Shown piece by piece: positions 1 through 7,116 of a DNA stretch of 17,533 nucleotides. The position numbers and the translations under genes are program-made. The DNA is from an uncultured Oscillospiraceae bacterium. Lineage in GTDB: Bacteria; Bacillota; Clostridia; Oscillospirales; Oscillospiraceae. Numbering within the stretch: the first letter of the stretch is position 1; each line of letters starts with the position of its first letter. The notes beneath the pieces are model-generated. The model was not told where the DNA came from, did no database searches, and saw nothing but the letters and a program-made list of their open reading frames with translations. The stretch covers positions 1-17,533 of the forward strand of contig CAKTJA010000011.1 in NCBI GenBank assembly GCA_934567115.1, given 5' to 3'.

Positions 1-278
1 CGGAGAAAAATCCCGCCGCAGTCGAGGCCTTCCTCGCGGACTATGCCGCAAGCGTGGACTGGGTGAACGCGAACGTCTCCGACGCGGCGGCGCTCATCGG
101 CGAGTACGGCATCGTGGACGCGGCGGTCGCGGAGAAGGCCCTGCCCTACTGCAACATCGTGTGCATCACAGGAGCGGAGCTTCTTGAAAAGCTGCCCGGC
201 TATCTCTATGTACTCTACAATGCCGACCCCGCCTCCGTGGGCGGCGCGATGCCGGACAACAGCTTCTACTTCGCCTGA
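1..278 (+). CDS. NitT/TauT-type ABC transporter substrate-binding protein, C-terminal fragment
   Basis: The reading frame is open from the window edge (first full codon at position 3) to a TGA at 276-278, so only about the last 91 residues are visible. The piece is an alanine-rich alpha/beta segment, with AAALIGEYGIV and AEKALPYCNIV helices and a C-terminal YLYVLYNADPASVGG stretch. This is the usual tail of NMT1/SsuA-like periplasmic-binding lipoproteins of Firmicutes. The assignment rests mainly on context: 42 bases downstream begins a SsuC-type permease, and then an SsuB-type ATPase overlaps the permease. The ligand cannot be read from this fragment; NitT/TauT systems import sulfonates, nitrate, bicarbonate, or thiamine and riboflavin precursors. 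An internal GTG at 54 is not the true start because coding sequence continues upstream of it. Confidence 0.65.
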   Translation, partial: EKNPAAVEAFLADYAASVDWVNANVSDAAALIGEYGIVDAAVAEKALPYCNIVCITGAELLEKLPGYLYVLYNADPASVGGAMPDNSFYFA

Positions 279-320
279 GCCCGCGCGGCCGCCGCGCTCT
301 TATGAAAGGAGGGGACGTCC

Positions 321-1085
321 GTGAAACCGAACCGAAAGCCCGTCCGCCTCTGGGCGGCGGCGTTCTGGCTGCTCGTCTGGCAGGGCGCAAGCATGGCGCT
401 GCGCGTGGCGTACCCGCACGGCGGTCTGCTGCTGGCCTCCCCGCTCTCGGCGATGACGCGGCTTTTCGAGCTGGCGCTCACCGGCGCGTTCTGGCGGACG
501 GTCGGCTCCTCCGCCGCGCACATTCTCGGGGGCTTTCTGCTCTCGTGCGCGCTGGGGATCGTGCTCGCCGCGCTCTCGGCGCGCTTTCGCCGCGTGGACG
601 AGCTGCTCGCTCCGCTCACGGCGGCGGTCAAGGCGGTGCCGGTGGCCTCGTTCACGATTCTCGCGCTGATGTGGCTGAGCGGACGCGCGCTGGCGCTGTT
701 CATCTCCGCGCTGGCGGTCTTCCCTCCCGTGTACCTCGGCGTGCTTGAGGGCGCGCGCGCGGCGGACCGGGAGCTGCTTGAGATGGCGCGGGTGTTCCGC
801 GTCCCGTTTTGGCGGCGGCTGCGGGGGATCTATCTTCCGCAGACGCTTCCGTATTTCCGCGCGGCAGCCGGCGTTGGGCTTGGACTGTGCTGGAAGGCGG
901 GCACGGCGGCGGAGGTCATCGCGCTGTGCGGCGGCTCGATCGGCGAGCGGCTCTACACCGCCAAGATCTACTTTCAAACCGGCGATCTGTTTGCGTGGAC
1001 CGCCGTGATCGTGCTGGCCTCCGCGCTGTTCGAGCGGCTGTTTCTGCGCCTGATCGACGCGCTGGCGGAAAGGGTGGGCGTATGA
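321..1085 (+). CDS. NitT/TauT-family ABC transporter permease (SsuC-like)
   Basis: This 254-residue inner-membrane permease has about six hydrophobic segments. A first helix lies near residues 10-28, and the central segments follow from about 60. The cytoplasmic coupling region near residues 141-165 (EGARAADRELLEMARVFRVPFWRRL) is the SsuC/TauC/ThiX-type EAA loop that docks to the ATPase. The GTG start at 321 is chosen because AGGAGGGG (307-314) sits six bases upstream; an ATG at 302 is in another frame. Its stop overlaps the next start as ATGA (1082-1085), so permease and ATPase are translationally coupled. The substrate is unknown. Family assignment is strong from the domain pattern and gene order. 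Confidence 0.85.
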   Translation: MKPNRKPVRLWAAAFWLLVWQGASMALRVAYPHGGLLLASPLSAMTRLFELALTGAFWRTVGSSAAHILGGFLLSCALGIVLAALSARFRRVDELLAPLTAAVKAVPVASFTILALMWLSGRALALFISALAVFPPVYLGVLEGARAADRELLEMARVFRVPFWRRLRGIYLPQTLPYFRAAAGVGLGLCWKAGTAAEVIALCGGSIGERLYTAKIYFQTGDLFAWTAVIVLASALFERLFLRLIDALAERVGV

Positions 1086-1651
1086 CGGCGCTGCGTGTGC
1101 AAGGTCTCTGCAAATCTTACGGCGGGACGGAGGTGCTGAGGGACGTTTCGTTCTCGGCCGGGAACGGCGTCACCCGTGTGCTCGGCCCCTCCGGGGCGGG
1201 AAAGACGACGCTGCTGCGCATCCTCCTCGGTCTGGAGCGGCCCGACAGCGGAACGGTCGAGACCGGCGGGCTGCGCTTTGCGGCGGTCTTTCAGGAAAAT
1301 CGACTGCTCGGTCAGCTCTCCGCCGAGGGGAATCTGCGCTTTGCGCTCGGCTCCGCCTTCGATGCGGAGCGGGCCGGCGCGATGCTTGACGCGCTGGGTC
1401 TGTCCGACGCGGGCGCAAAGCCGGCGCGCGAGTACTCCGGTGGAATGCAGCGCCGTCTGGCGCTCGCGCGGGCGCTGCTCGCTCCCTCCGGGGCGCTGGT
1501 CCTCGACGAACCGTTTACCGGTCTGGACGAGGCGAACCGCAGCGCGGCGCTCCGCTGCGTCCTGCGCGCGGCGGAGGAAAAGCCCGTCCTGCTCGTCTGG
1601 CACGGCGAGGACGCGGCGCTCGACGGCTTTCCTGCGGTCCGCCTCGGTTGA
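1082..1651 (+). CDS. NitT/TauT-family ABC transporter ATP-binding protein, short form
   Basis: This is the cytoplasmic ATPase subunit for the preceding permease, 189 residues. All core motifs are present: Walker A GPSGAGKT (35-42), Q-loop FQEN (Q71), signature YSGGMQRR (118-125), Walker B LVLDEP (139-144) followed by the D-loop GLDE, and switch histidine WHGED (H174). The protein stops about 15 residues after the H-loop. SsuB/TauB proteins usually have about 240-260 residues, so the C-terminal helices are absent; the catalytic core looks intact and there is no sign of a frameshift. The ATG at 1082 overlaps the permease stop by four bases. The in-frame ORF extending back to 809 lies inside the permease and is discounted. 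Confidence 0.88.
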   Translation: MTALRVQGLCKSYGGTEVLRDVSFSAGNGVTRVLGPSGAGKTTLLRILLGLERPDSGTVETGGLRFAAVFQENRLLGQLSAEGNLRFALGSAFDAERAGAMLDALGLSDAGAKPAREYSGGMQRRLALARALLAPSGALVLDEPFTGLDEANRSAALRCVLRAAEEKPVLLVWHGEDAALDGFPAVRLG

Positions 1652-1919
1652 AACGCACAAAGCGGTTGATTCAAAACTGTCTGTTTTCACAAAATCACAC
1701 GGCGGTATTTCCGCTCCACTTGTGCGGAACGCTTTGCTGTGATACCATGAAAAGAGATTCCCAGACCACCCGCAGCGGCTACTCCACCCAATAGCCGCCG
1801 CGAGGAAAAAGAAAGGATGCTCCCGCCCTGACCGGCGGTGCGGCAGTGTGGAGACCTGCCGTAAGGCGCTTCGGCGCGAGGCCCCGTTCGCATGGGCGGC
1901 GGAGCCGCGGTCAGACAAT
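1652..1919 (+). other. Intergenic leader before the MsmK-type ATPase gene
   Basis: This 268-base gap separates the NitT/TauT operon from the MsmK-like ATPase. It should contain the end of one transcript and the promoter of the next. Small inverted repeats are visible: GCGGCTA/TAGCCGC at 1775-1781 and 1792-1798, CGGCAG/CTGCCG at 1841-1846 and 1856-1861, and a GCGC-TTCG-GCGC mini-hairpin at 1866-1877. No hairpin followed by a T-run is obvious. A weak promoter candidate is TTGTGC (from 1720) with GATACC near 1741. The ACCGGTAA-type LacI operator found at 9539-9562 does not occur here. No known riboswitch was recognised. Confidence 0.3.
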
Positions 1920-3092
1920 ATGGCACAGGTAAGCCTGAAAAACATCAAAAAGGTCTACCCCTTCCTCTCGGGCGAGCGGAAAAAGCAGAAGAAGGGCGGG
2001 GCCGAGAAAAAGCACAATCTTCAGATCACCGACGAGGGCGTCGTCGCGGTGCAGGAGTTTTCGCTGGAGATCGCGGACCGCGAGTTCATCGTTCTCGTCG
2101 GTCCCAGCGGCTGCGGAAAATCCACGACCCTCCGCATGATCGCGGGACTGGAGGAGATCACCTCCGGCGAGCTGCGCATCGACGGGGTGCTTATGAACGA
2201 CGTCGCTCCCAAGGACCGCGACATCGCCATGGTCTTCCAGAACTACGCGCTCTATCCGCATATGACGGTTTATGAAAATATGGCCTTCTCCCTCAAGCTG
2301 AAAAAGGTCGCCCCGGACGTGATCGACCGCAAGGTGCGCGAGGCGGCGGAGATCCTTGATATCACGCAGTACCTTGACCGCAAGCCCAAGGCGCTCTCCG
2401 GCGGTCAGCGCCAGCGCGTGGCCATCGGTCGCGCCATCGTGCGCGACCCGAAGGTCTTCCTGATGGACGAGCCGCTGAGCAACCTCGACGCGAAGCTGCG
2501 CAACCAGATGCGCGCGGAGATCATCAAGCTGCGCGAGAAGATCGACACCACGTTCGTCTACGTCACGCACGATCAGGTCGAGGCCATGACGCTCGGCGAC
2601 CGCATCGTCATCATGCGCGACGGCTTCATTCAGCAGATCGGCACCCCGCAGGAGGTGTTCAACCATCCCGCGAACCTGTTCGTCGCAAGCTTCATCGGCA
2701 CCCCGCAGATGAACTTCTTCGAGGGCTGCACCCTGACGCGGGAGGGCGATTCCTACTCCGTCTCCGTTATGGGGCACACCGCCGCGCTCACGTCTGAGCA
2801 GTGCGGCAGGCTCGCCGCCGCCGGCGTGCAGAGCGGAACGGTCACGGTCGGCGTGCGCCCCGTACACGTCACGCTCGGCGACGAGGGGATCGACGCGCAG
2901 GTCGACGTGAGCGAGCTGATGGGCAGCGAGCTGCACCTTCATATGAACGCGGGCGGCAAGGACGTTGTCGCGGTGGTCCAGACCGCCAATATCGACCCTG
3001 CGGCATACGCGCGCCACACGGCGGTAAAGCTCCGCTTCGAGCCGCGCCTGATTCACCTCTTTGATCCGCAGACGGAGAAAAATCTGATCTGA
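1920..3092 (+). CDS. msmK: MsmK/UgpC/MalK-type carbohydrate ABC importer ATPase
   Basis: This 390-residue cytoplasmic ATPase drives CUT1 sugar importers. It has Walker A GPSGCGKS (61-68), Q-loop VFQNYALYPHM (Q107), signature LSGGQRQR (159-166), Walker B VFLMDEP (179-185) and the switch histidine in YVTHDQ (H217). A C-terminal MalK-type regulatory (TOBE) domain runs from about 240 to the end and includes GVRPVHV. A lysine-rich stretch at residues about 15-40 is inserted between the first strand (KVYP) and VVAVQEF, where E. coli MalK has a short loop. The start is ATG 1920 because MAQVSLKNIKKVYP is the family N-terminus; the GTG at 1848 adds unrelated sequence. The Shine-Dalgarno is weak. The gene stands alone on the plus strand, convergent with the maltodextrin cluster, and could energise those ATPase-less permeases (inference). 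Confidence 0.92.
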   Translation: MAQVSLKNIKKVYPFLSGERKKQKKGGAEKKHNLQITDEGVVAVQEFSLEIADREFIVLVGPSGCGKSTTLRMIAGLEEITSGELRIDGVLMNDVAPKDRDIAMVFQNYALYPHMTVYENMAFSLKLKKVAPDVIDRKVREAAEILDITQYLDRKPKALSGGQRQRVAIGRAIVRDPKVFLMDEPLSNLDAKLRNQMRAEIIKLREKIDTTFVYVTHDQVEAMTLGDRIVIMRDGFIQQIGTPQEVFNHPANLFVASFIGTPQMNFFEGCTLTREGDSYSVSVMGHTAALTSEQCGRLAAAGVQSGTVTVGVRPVHVTLGDEGIDAQVDVSELMGSELHLHMNAGGKDVVAVVQTANIDPAAYARHTAVKLRFEPRLIHLFDPQTEKNLI

Positions 3093-3215
3093 CAAAGGCG
3101 CGCTGCGGCCCGGCGCAGCCTCATCAGGTCCGGCGACTTCCGATAAATTTTTCCGGAACACGGCGGCACGTTTTACATGGCCCGTTCAGGGAAAGCTTAA
3201 AAATGCAAGAGGCAG

Positions 3216-3242
3216 GAGCCGGGGCGCAGCGCCCCGGCTCTT
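3216..3242 (+). terminator. GC-rich hairpin downstream of the msmK-like gene
   Basis: Perfect 11-bp stem GAGCCGGGGCG (3216-3226) / CGCCCCGGCTC (3230-3240) with loop CAG, followed only by TTAG. It lies 124 bases past the msmK-like stop codon and may end that transcript, although the T-run is poor. The same stem recurs at 3403-3431 and, with one mismatch, at 14825-14849. Confidence 0.5.
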
Positions 3243-3244
3243 AG

Positions 3245-3431
3245 ACTGTTGATAAAGCGGCAAATTCCCTGTGACGGTAAGGAAGAGTGTGTGCGGGAAA
3301 CCCAAGAAAGGCGTCCTGCACTATTGAAATCAACAGTTTTCAGAACTTTTTCAAAGTTCTGAAAACCTGCTCAGCGTGTCGGAAAGGCTTTTCCGACACG
3401 CTGAGAGCCGGGGCGTTGCGCCCCGGCTCTC
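3245..3431. repeat. Composite inverted-repeat module with three adjacent hairpins
   Basis: ACTGTTGAT at 3245-3253 is repeated inverted as ATCAACAGT at 3329-3337. The right arm overlaps by one base a chain of three perfect hairpins: a 13-bp stem (3337-3349 / 3353-3365, loop TTC), a 16-bp stem (3370-3385 / 3390-3405, loop GGCT) and a 13-bp stem (3403-3415 / 3419-3431, loop TTG). The second and third stems share GAG at 3403-3405, so they compete at the junction. The density and perfection of the stems suggest a dispersed palindromic element (REP/MITE-like) or a multi-hairpin terminator between convergent genes. No transposase is nearby. Confidence 0.6.
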
Positions 3432-3530
3432 GCCTTAACATCGCCGCCCGACCCGGCAATTCCCCTCCGATCCGGATCGGGCGGTCGAAAACTGCACGCA
3501 TCTCCGGAACGCGGCGGGATAACGACGCAG

Positions 3531-3563
3531 AGGACCGGGCTTGACGGCCCGGTCCTAAATTTT
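3531..3563 (+). terminator. Hairpin terminator candidate between msmK-like gene and malQ
   Basis: The 10-bp stem AGGACCGGGC (3531-3540) / GCCCGGTCCT (3547-3556), loop TTGACG, is followed by AAATTTTGCTT on the plus strand. It is read last by plus-strand transcripts and first by transcripts leaving malQ on the minus strand, where the stem is followed by CTGCGTCG rather than T. It therefore fits a plus-strand terminator best. Confidence 0.5.
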
Positions 3564-3624
3564 GCTTATAAAAAGTTCACAGAACCTCACGCCCGCAGAC
3601 GCGCTCTCGATAAAGCGTCCGCGC

Positions 3625-5106
3625 TCAGAGCCTTCCGTAAATGCGCGTCATCTCGTGAATGTCGGCGGCGAGCTTCGCATCCGCCTCACCCGGCAGCATC
3701 CGCCAGACCCAGTTCCCGCTCCGCGTCCCCGGAACGTTCATGCGGTGCCCCTCGCCAAGCTCCAGCCAATCCTGCATCTGGGCGACGAACAACTTTGCCA
3801 CCGAGCCCATGCCGCCCCGGATCACACCCCGGTTGAAGCCCTCCCGCTCGTTGAGGCCCAGATACCTCCCGGCGAAGGCGATATCCTCCGCCGCAGCCTC
3901 TTCGCGCCAGAGCGCAAGCGGCGCGTTGTCGTGCGTACCGGTGTAGCAGATGCAGTTCTCGCCGTAGCTGTGCGGCAGATAGCTGCTCGAGTCGCGCGAA
4001 TCAAACGCAAACTCCAGTACCTTCATCCCCGGCAGACCGGAGTCCTTCAAAAGCTGCGTGACCTCCGGCGTGGGATAGCCGAGGTCCTCGGCGATAAATT
4101 CCACGTCGCGGAACCAGCCGGTCAGCACGCCGACAAGCGCCATGCCCGGCCCCTTGACCCAGCGGCCGTTCTTCGCGGTCGTCTCGCCGTTCGGGACGGC
4201 CCAGTAGCTCTCAAAGCCGCGGAAGTGGTCGATGCGGATCACATCGTAAAGCCGCGCGGCCCCTCCGATGCGGCGGATCCACCATTCGAAGCCGTCCTTC
4301 TGCATGGCCTCGTAATCGTAAAGCGGGTTCCCCCAAAGCTGTCCGTCCTCGCTGAAGTAGTCCGGCGGCACGCCGGAGACCTCGACCGGGACGTTCCGCT
4401 CGTCAAGCTGGAACTTCTCCGGCTCGGCCCACACGTCCGAGGAATCCATCGCCACATAGATGGGAATATCCCCAATGACGCGGATGCCCAGCCCGTTGAT
4501 GTACGCCTTGAGCCTGTTCCACTGGCGGAAGAAGAGGAACTGGATGTAGGTGAAAAGCTCCACATCCTCGCGCAGCTCTTCCCGGCAGCGCGCAAGCGCC
4601 TCCGCCCGGTGCAGCCGAACGTCCTCGTCCGGCCACTCGGCCCACGGCTTCATGTCGAGGCGCCGCTTGAGCGCCATGAAAAGCGCATAGTCCGCCAGCC
4701 AGCGCTCGTTCTCCTTCTCGAAAGCGGCGACCTCATCACGGTCCCGCTCCCAGCCGCGCCGCTTCGCCTTTTCAAGGATCGAAAAGCGGGCGGCGTAGAT
4801 CTTCCCGTAATCGACGCGGCGCGGGTCGCCGCCCCAGTCGCAGGAGGCCGCCTCCTTCTTCGTCAGCAGCTTATCCTCGATCAGCAGGTCGAGGTCGATA
4901 AAATACGGATTTCCCGCAAAGGTCGAAAAGCTCTGATAGGGCGAATCGCCGAAGCTCGTCGGTCCGAGCGGGAGCATCTGCCAGTACTTCTGCCCTGCAG
5001 CGTGCAGAAAATCGGCGAAAGCGTAGGCGGAGGCGCCCAGCGTCCCGATGCCGAAGGGCGAGGGAAGCGCGGAGATCGGCATTAAAATACCGGAGGAACG
5101 GTCCAT
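3625..5106 (-). CDS. malQ: 4-alpha-glucanotransferase (amylomaltase, GH77)
   Basis: This cytoplasmic enzyme of 493 residues transfers alpha-1,4-glucan segments between maltodextrins, releasing glucose and longer chains. It fits GH77 amylomaltase of the roughly 500-residue type. The N-terminus has SGILMPISALPSPFGIGTLG (5-24), then WQMLPLGPT (42-50) and DSPYQSFSTFAGNPYFIDL (54-72). The catalytic nucleophile is D293 in RIDHFRGF, the acid/base E340 in IAEDLG, and the third carboxylate D393 in THDN. The gene is last in the cluster, starting six bases after the MalG-type permease stop, with AAGG inside the permease end as a modest ribosome binding site. The linkage to family-1 binding protein and MalF/G permeases points to maltodextrins as the imported substrate. 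The long opposite-strand frame here is a shadow. Confidence 0.96.
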   Translation of the reverse strand: MDRSSGILMPISALPSPFGIGTLGASAYAFADFLHAAGQKYWQMLPLGPTSFGDSPYQSFSTFAGNPYFIDLDLLIEDKLLTKKEAASCDWGGDPRRVDYGKIYAARFSILEKAKRRGWERDRDEVAAFEKENERWLADYALFMALKRRLDMKPWAEWPDEDVRLHRAEALARCREELREDVELFTYIQFLFFRQWNRLKAYINGLGIRVIGDIPIYVAMDSSDVWAEPEKFQLDERNVPVEVSGVPPDYFSEDGQLWGNPLYDYEAMQKDGFEWWIRRIGGAARLYDVIRIDHFRGFESYWAVPNGETTAKNGRWVKGPGMALVGVLTGWFRDVEFIAEDLGYPTPEVTQLLKDSGLPGMKVLEFAFDSRDSSSYLPHSYGENCICYTGTHDNAPLALWREEAAAEDIAFAGRYLGLNEREGFNRGVIRGGMGSVAKLFVAQMQDWLELGEGHRMNVPGTRSGNWVWRMLPGEADAKLAADIHEMTRIYGRL

Positions 5107-5112
5107 AACAGA

Positions 5113-6015
5113 TCAGCCTTTCACGGCGCCGGCAGCGACGCCCTTGATGATATATTTCTGGCAGCAGAGATAGAAGATGATGACGGGCAGGATGCTCAGG
5201 AAAATGAGCGCCATCGTCGCGCCGAGATCGACCGTCCCATAGCTGCCCTTGAGGTACTGGATGTGGATGGGAATGGTCATATACTTCGTGTTGTCCAGCA
5301 CGAGGTACGGAAGCAGATAGTCGTTCCACACCCACATGATCTCAAGAATGCCGACGGAGATCATGGTCGGGCGCAGCATCGGGAAGACCACGGAAAAATA
5401 GGTGCGCAGCGGGCCGCAGCCGTCGATGGCGGCGGCCTCCTCGATCTCAAGCGGGATCGACTTCACGAAGCCGACGAACATGAAAATCGCAAGCCCCGCG
5501 CCGAAGCCGAGATAGATGATGGGTATGGTCCACGGCGTGTTGAGCGCAGCCTTTTCCAGCGCGCCGCTTGCGAAATTGAAATAGGGGATCTTCACGCGGT
5601 CAGCCGTTTTGGAAAGCGTGAACATGACCATCTGAAACGGGACCACCATCGAAAAAACGCAGAGATAGTAGACCACCCGGCAAAAGCCGCTGTTCACGCG
5701 CGCGATGTACCACGCGGCCATCGAGGTGCAAAGCAGGATCAGCGCCGTGGAGACGACCGTGATGAAAAGACTGTAGAACGCGGACTTCCAGAACGGATAG
5801 TTGCCGAAGGTCATGCCCTTGATATAGTTCGCCCAGCCGGCAAAGCTCTCCTCCGTCGGAAGGGCGAAAGTCTCCGTCTTAACGAAGGTATTGAGCTTGA
5901 AGGAGTTGAGCACGACCGTCAAGATCGGCAGGACGTATATCACGCAGATGACGCCCAGCACGATCGAGAGGATCATTTTACGCCGCCGCTCGGCGGAGAG
6001 AGACTGTCCCTTCAT
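5113..6015 (-). CDS. Carbohydrate ABC transporter permease, MalG-type (CUT1)
   Basis: This inner-membrane subunit has 300 residues and about six transmembrane helices; the first is near residues 14-36. The cytoplasmic EAA loop is EEAAAIDGCGPLRTYFSVVFPM (192-213), the coupling site for the MalK/MsmK ATPase. The C-terminus ends in YLCCQKYIIKGVAAGAVKG, the normal MalG-family tail (usually ending in KG). Its ATG overlaps the stop of the MalF-type gene by one base (TAATG), so the two permeases are translationally coupled and probably made in equal amounts. No dedicated ATPase follows; malQ does. The maltodextrin substrate is inferred from malQ and the LacI-type regulator. Confidence 0.92.
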   Translation of the reverse strand: MKGQSLSAERRRKMILSIVLGVICVIYVLPILTVVLNSFKLNTFVKTETFALPTEESFAGWANYIKGMTFGNYPFWKSAFYSLFITVVSTALILLCTSMAAWYIARVNSGFCRVVYYLCVFSMVVPFQMVMFTLSKTADRVKIPYFNFASGALEKAALNTPWTIPIIYLGFGAGLAIFMFVGFVKSIPLEIEEAAAIDGCGPLRTYFSVVFPMLRPTMISVGILEIMWVWNDYLLPYLVLDNTKYMTIPIHIQYLKGSYGTVDLGATMALIFLSILPVIIFYLCCQKYIIKGVAAGAVKG

Positions 6016-6929
6016 TACTGCTGCACCTCCTTATTGCGGGTCGCGCGAAGCTGAATGAGGCCGATGGCGGCGACGAGCAGGAAGAAGAGCACAGCCTTCG
6101 CCTGTGCGGTGCCGCGCGCGTTGACGTTCTGCCCGTAGAACGTGTTGTAGATGTTCAGCGCGAGCATCTCCGTCGTTTTGATGGACACGCCGCCGGGCTG
6201 AATGATGTAGGGCTGACCGCCCGTCAGGGCAAGGTTCTGGTCGAAGAGCTTGAAGCTGTTCGTCAGCGTCAGGAAGGTGCAGATCGTGATGGAGGGCATC
6301 ACATTGGGGATCGTCACCTTCCAGAGCGTCTGCCAGCGGTTCGCGCCGTCGATCTTCGCCGCCTCGAGCATATCCTCCGGCACGGCCTGAAGACCCGCGA
6401 TGTAAATGATCATCATATAGCCGACCTGCTGCCAGCACATGAGGATGACAAGGCCCCAGAAGCCGTACCTCGTCTCAAGCAGGATCGAGGTGTTGAAGCG
6501 CGAGAGGATACCGTCGAAGATCATCGACCACACATAGCCGAGCACAATGCCGCCGATGAGGTTCGGCATGAAGAACACCGTGCGGTAAAGGTTGCTGCCC
6601 CGGATCCCCTGCGTGAGCGCGTAAGCAGCGGCGAAGGCCAGCACATTGATGAAGACCAGCGACACGACGGCAAAAAGCGCCGTGTACCAGAACGCGTGAA
6701 GAAAGCTCGCGTCGCCCAGCGCCTTGACATAATTGCCCAGACCGATGAACTCGGCGTCGGACGTGGTTTTGAACTTGCAGAAGGAAAGGTACACGCCCTT
6801 GCAGAACGGGTAGACAAAGCCGATGATAAATGCGCAGACCATAGGCCCCATAAAAAGCGGAAACCACCGGCGGATCGGACGGCGGACCAGCGTGCTGTTG
6901 ACCGCCGCAGCGTCGTGCTTGCGTTTCAA
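6015..6929 (-). CDS. Carbohydrate ABC transporter permease, MalF-type (CUT1)
   Basis: This 304-residue inner-membrane permease is of the short MalF/UgpA kind, lacking the large periplasmic domain of E. coli MalF. The first helix is near 24-45 and further helices run to about 295. The EAA loop is EAAKIDGANRWQTLWKVTIPNV (189-210). The start is TTG 6929: GGGAG lies nine bases upstream, and MKRKH followed by RRPIRRWFPLFMGP is a plausible cytoplasmic N-terminus. It pairs with the MalG-type permease it overlaps by one base. It is separated from the upstream binding-protein gene by 187 bases containing two stable hairpins, which probably lower its expression relative to the binding protein. Confidence 0.9.
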   Translation of the reverse strand: MKRKHDAAAVNSTLVRRPIRRWFPLFMGPMVCAFIIGFVYPFCKGVYLSFCKFKTTSDAEFIGLGNYVKALGDASFLHAFWYTALFAVVSLVFINVLAFAAAYALTQGIRGSNLYRTVFFMPNLIGGIVLGYVWSMIFDGILSRFNTSILLETRYGFWGLVILMCWQQVGYMMIIYIAGLQAVPEDMLEAAKIDGANRWQTLWKVTIPNVMPSITICTFLTLTNSFKLFDQNLALTGGQPYIIQPGGVSIKTTEMLALNIYNTFYGQNVNARGTAQAKAVLFFLLVAAIGLIQLRATRNKEVQQ

Positions 6930-7007
6930 TTCGATCAGCTCCCATCGGATAGATTTGGAAAATCGGGCGCGGCGTGGGCCTCGTGCGGCCCGGACCGCGA
7001 TCTCAGC

Positions 7008-7039
7008 GTCCGCCCGCGCTTCAAAAAGGCGCGGGGGAC
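7008..7039 (-). repeat. Bulged stem-loop between binding-protein and permease genes
   Basis: GTCC plus CCCGCGC (7008-7011 and 7013-7019) pairs with GCGCGGG plus GGAC (7029-7039), leaving one bulged G at 7012 and a nine-base loop. It is 22 bases from the terminator-like hairpin at 7062-7092, nearer the permease genes. It may be an RNA-stabilising or processing stem in the 3' region of the binding-protein message. Confidence 0.5.
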
Positions 7040-7055
7040 CGTCGGCTGTCCAAGG

Positions 7056-7093
7056 GTTTAAAAGAGGGGGCGGGCAGTCGCCCGCCCCCTTTG
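7056..7093 (-). terminator. Intrinsic (probably partial) terminator after the binding-protein gene
   Basis: On the minus strand the stem GGGGGCGGGC / GCCCGCCCCC (7080-7089 and 7066-7075, loop GACT) is followed by TCTTTTAAA. It sits 27 bases past the substrate-binding protein stop and ahead of the permease genes. The 10-bp all-GC stem with a T-rich tail is a good intrinsic terminator. Because the permeases downstream have no strong promoter that I can see, partial read-through is expected. Confidence 0.75.
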
Positions 7094-7116
7094 CTCAGTT
7101 CGGGAAAATACGGCTC

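Larger units (their letters stand above)
3093..3624. other. Gene-free, stem-loop-rich region between convergent genes
   Basis: These 532 bases separate the convergent msmK-like gene and malQ. I see no credible gene; an 85-codon frame at 3287-3544 runs through palindromes and has no recognisable protein. In order the stretch holds a GCTGCG/CGCAGC hairpin (3102-3119), a GAGCCGGGGCG hairpin (3216-3240), an inverted repeat ACTGTTGAT/ATCAACAGT (3245-3253 and 3329-3337), three back-to-back hairpins (3337-3431) and a GGACCGGGC hairpin followed by AAATTTT (3531-3563). The strongest of these are listed separately. Confidence 0.7.

Noticed and set aside
1848..1919. GTG-initiated extension of the MsmK-like protein
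   Set aside because: The added 24 residues have no family similarity; ATG 1920 begins the conserved MAQVSLKNIKKVYP N-terminus.
1652..1919. Possible riboswitch or structured leader before the MsmK-like gene
   Set aside because: Only short isolated stems are visible, none matching a riboswitch core that I know, and sugar ATPase genes are not typical riboswitch targets.
3287..3544. 85-codon frame in the stem-loop region
   Set aside because: Most of it is translation of palindromes; there is no recognisable domain or strong ribosome binding site.
3562..5085. 507-codon plus-strand frame opposite malQ
   Set aside because: Shadow frame caused by high GC; malQ on the other strand has all three catalytic residues in context.
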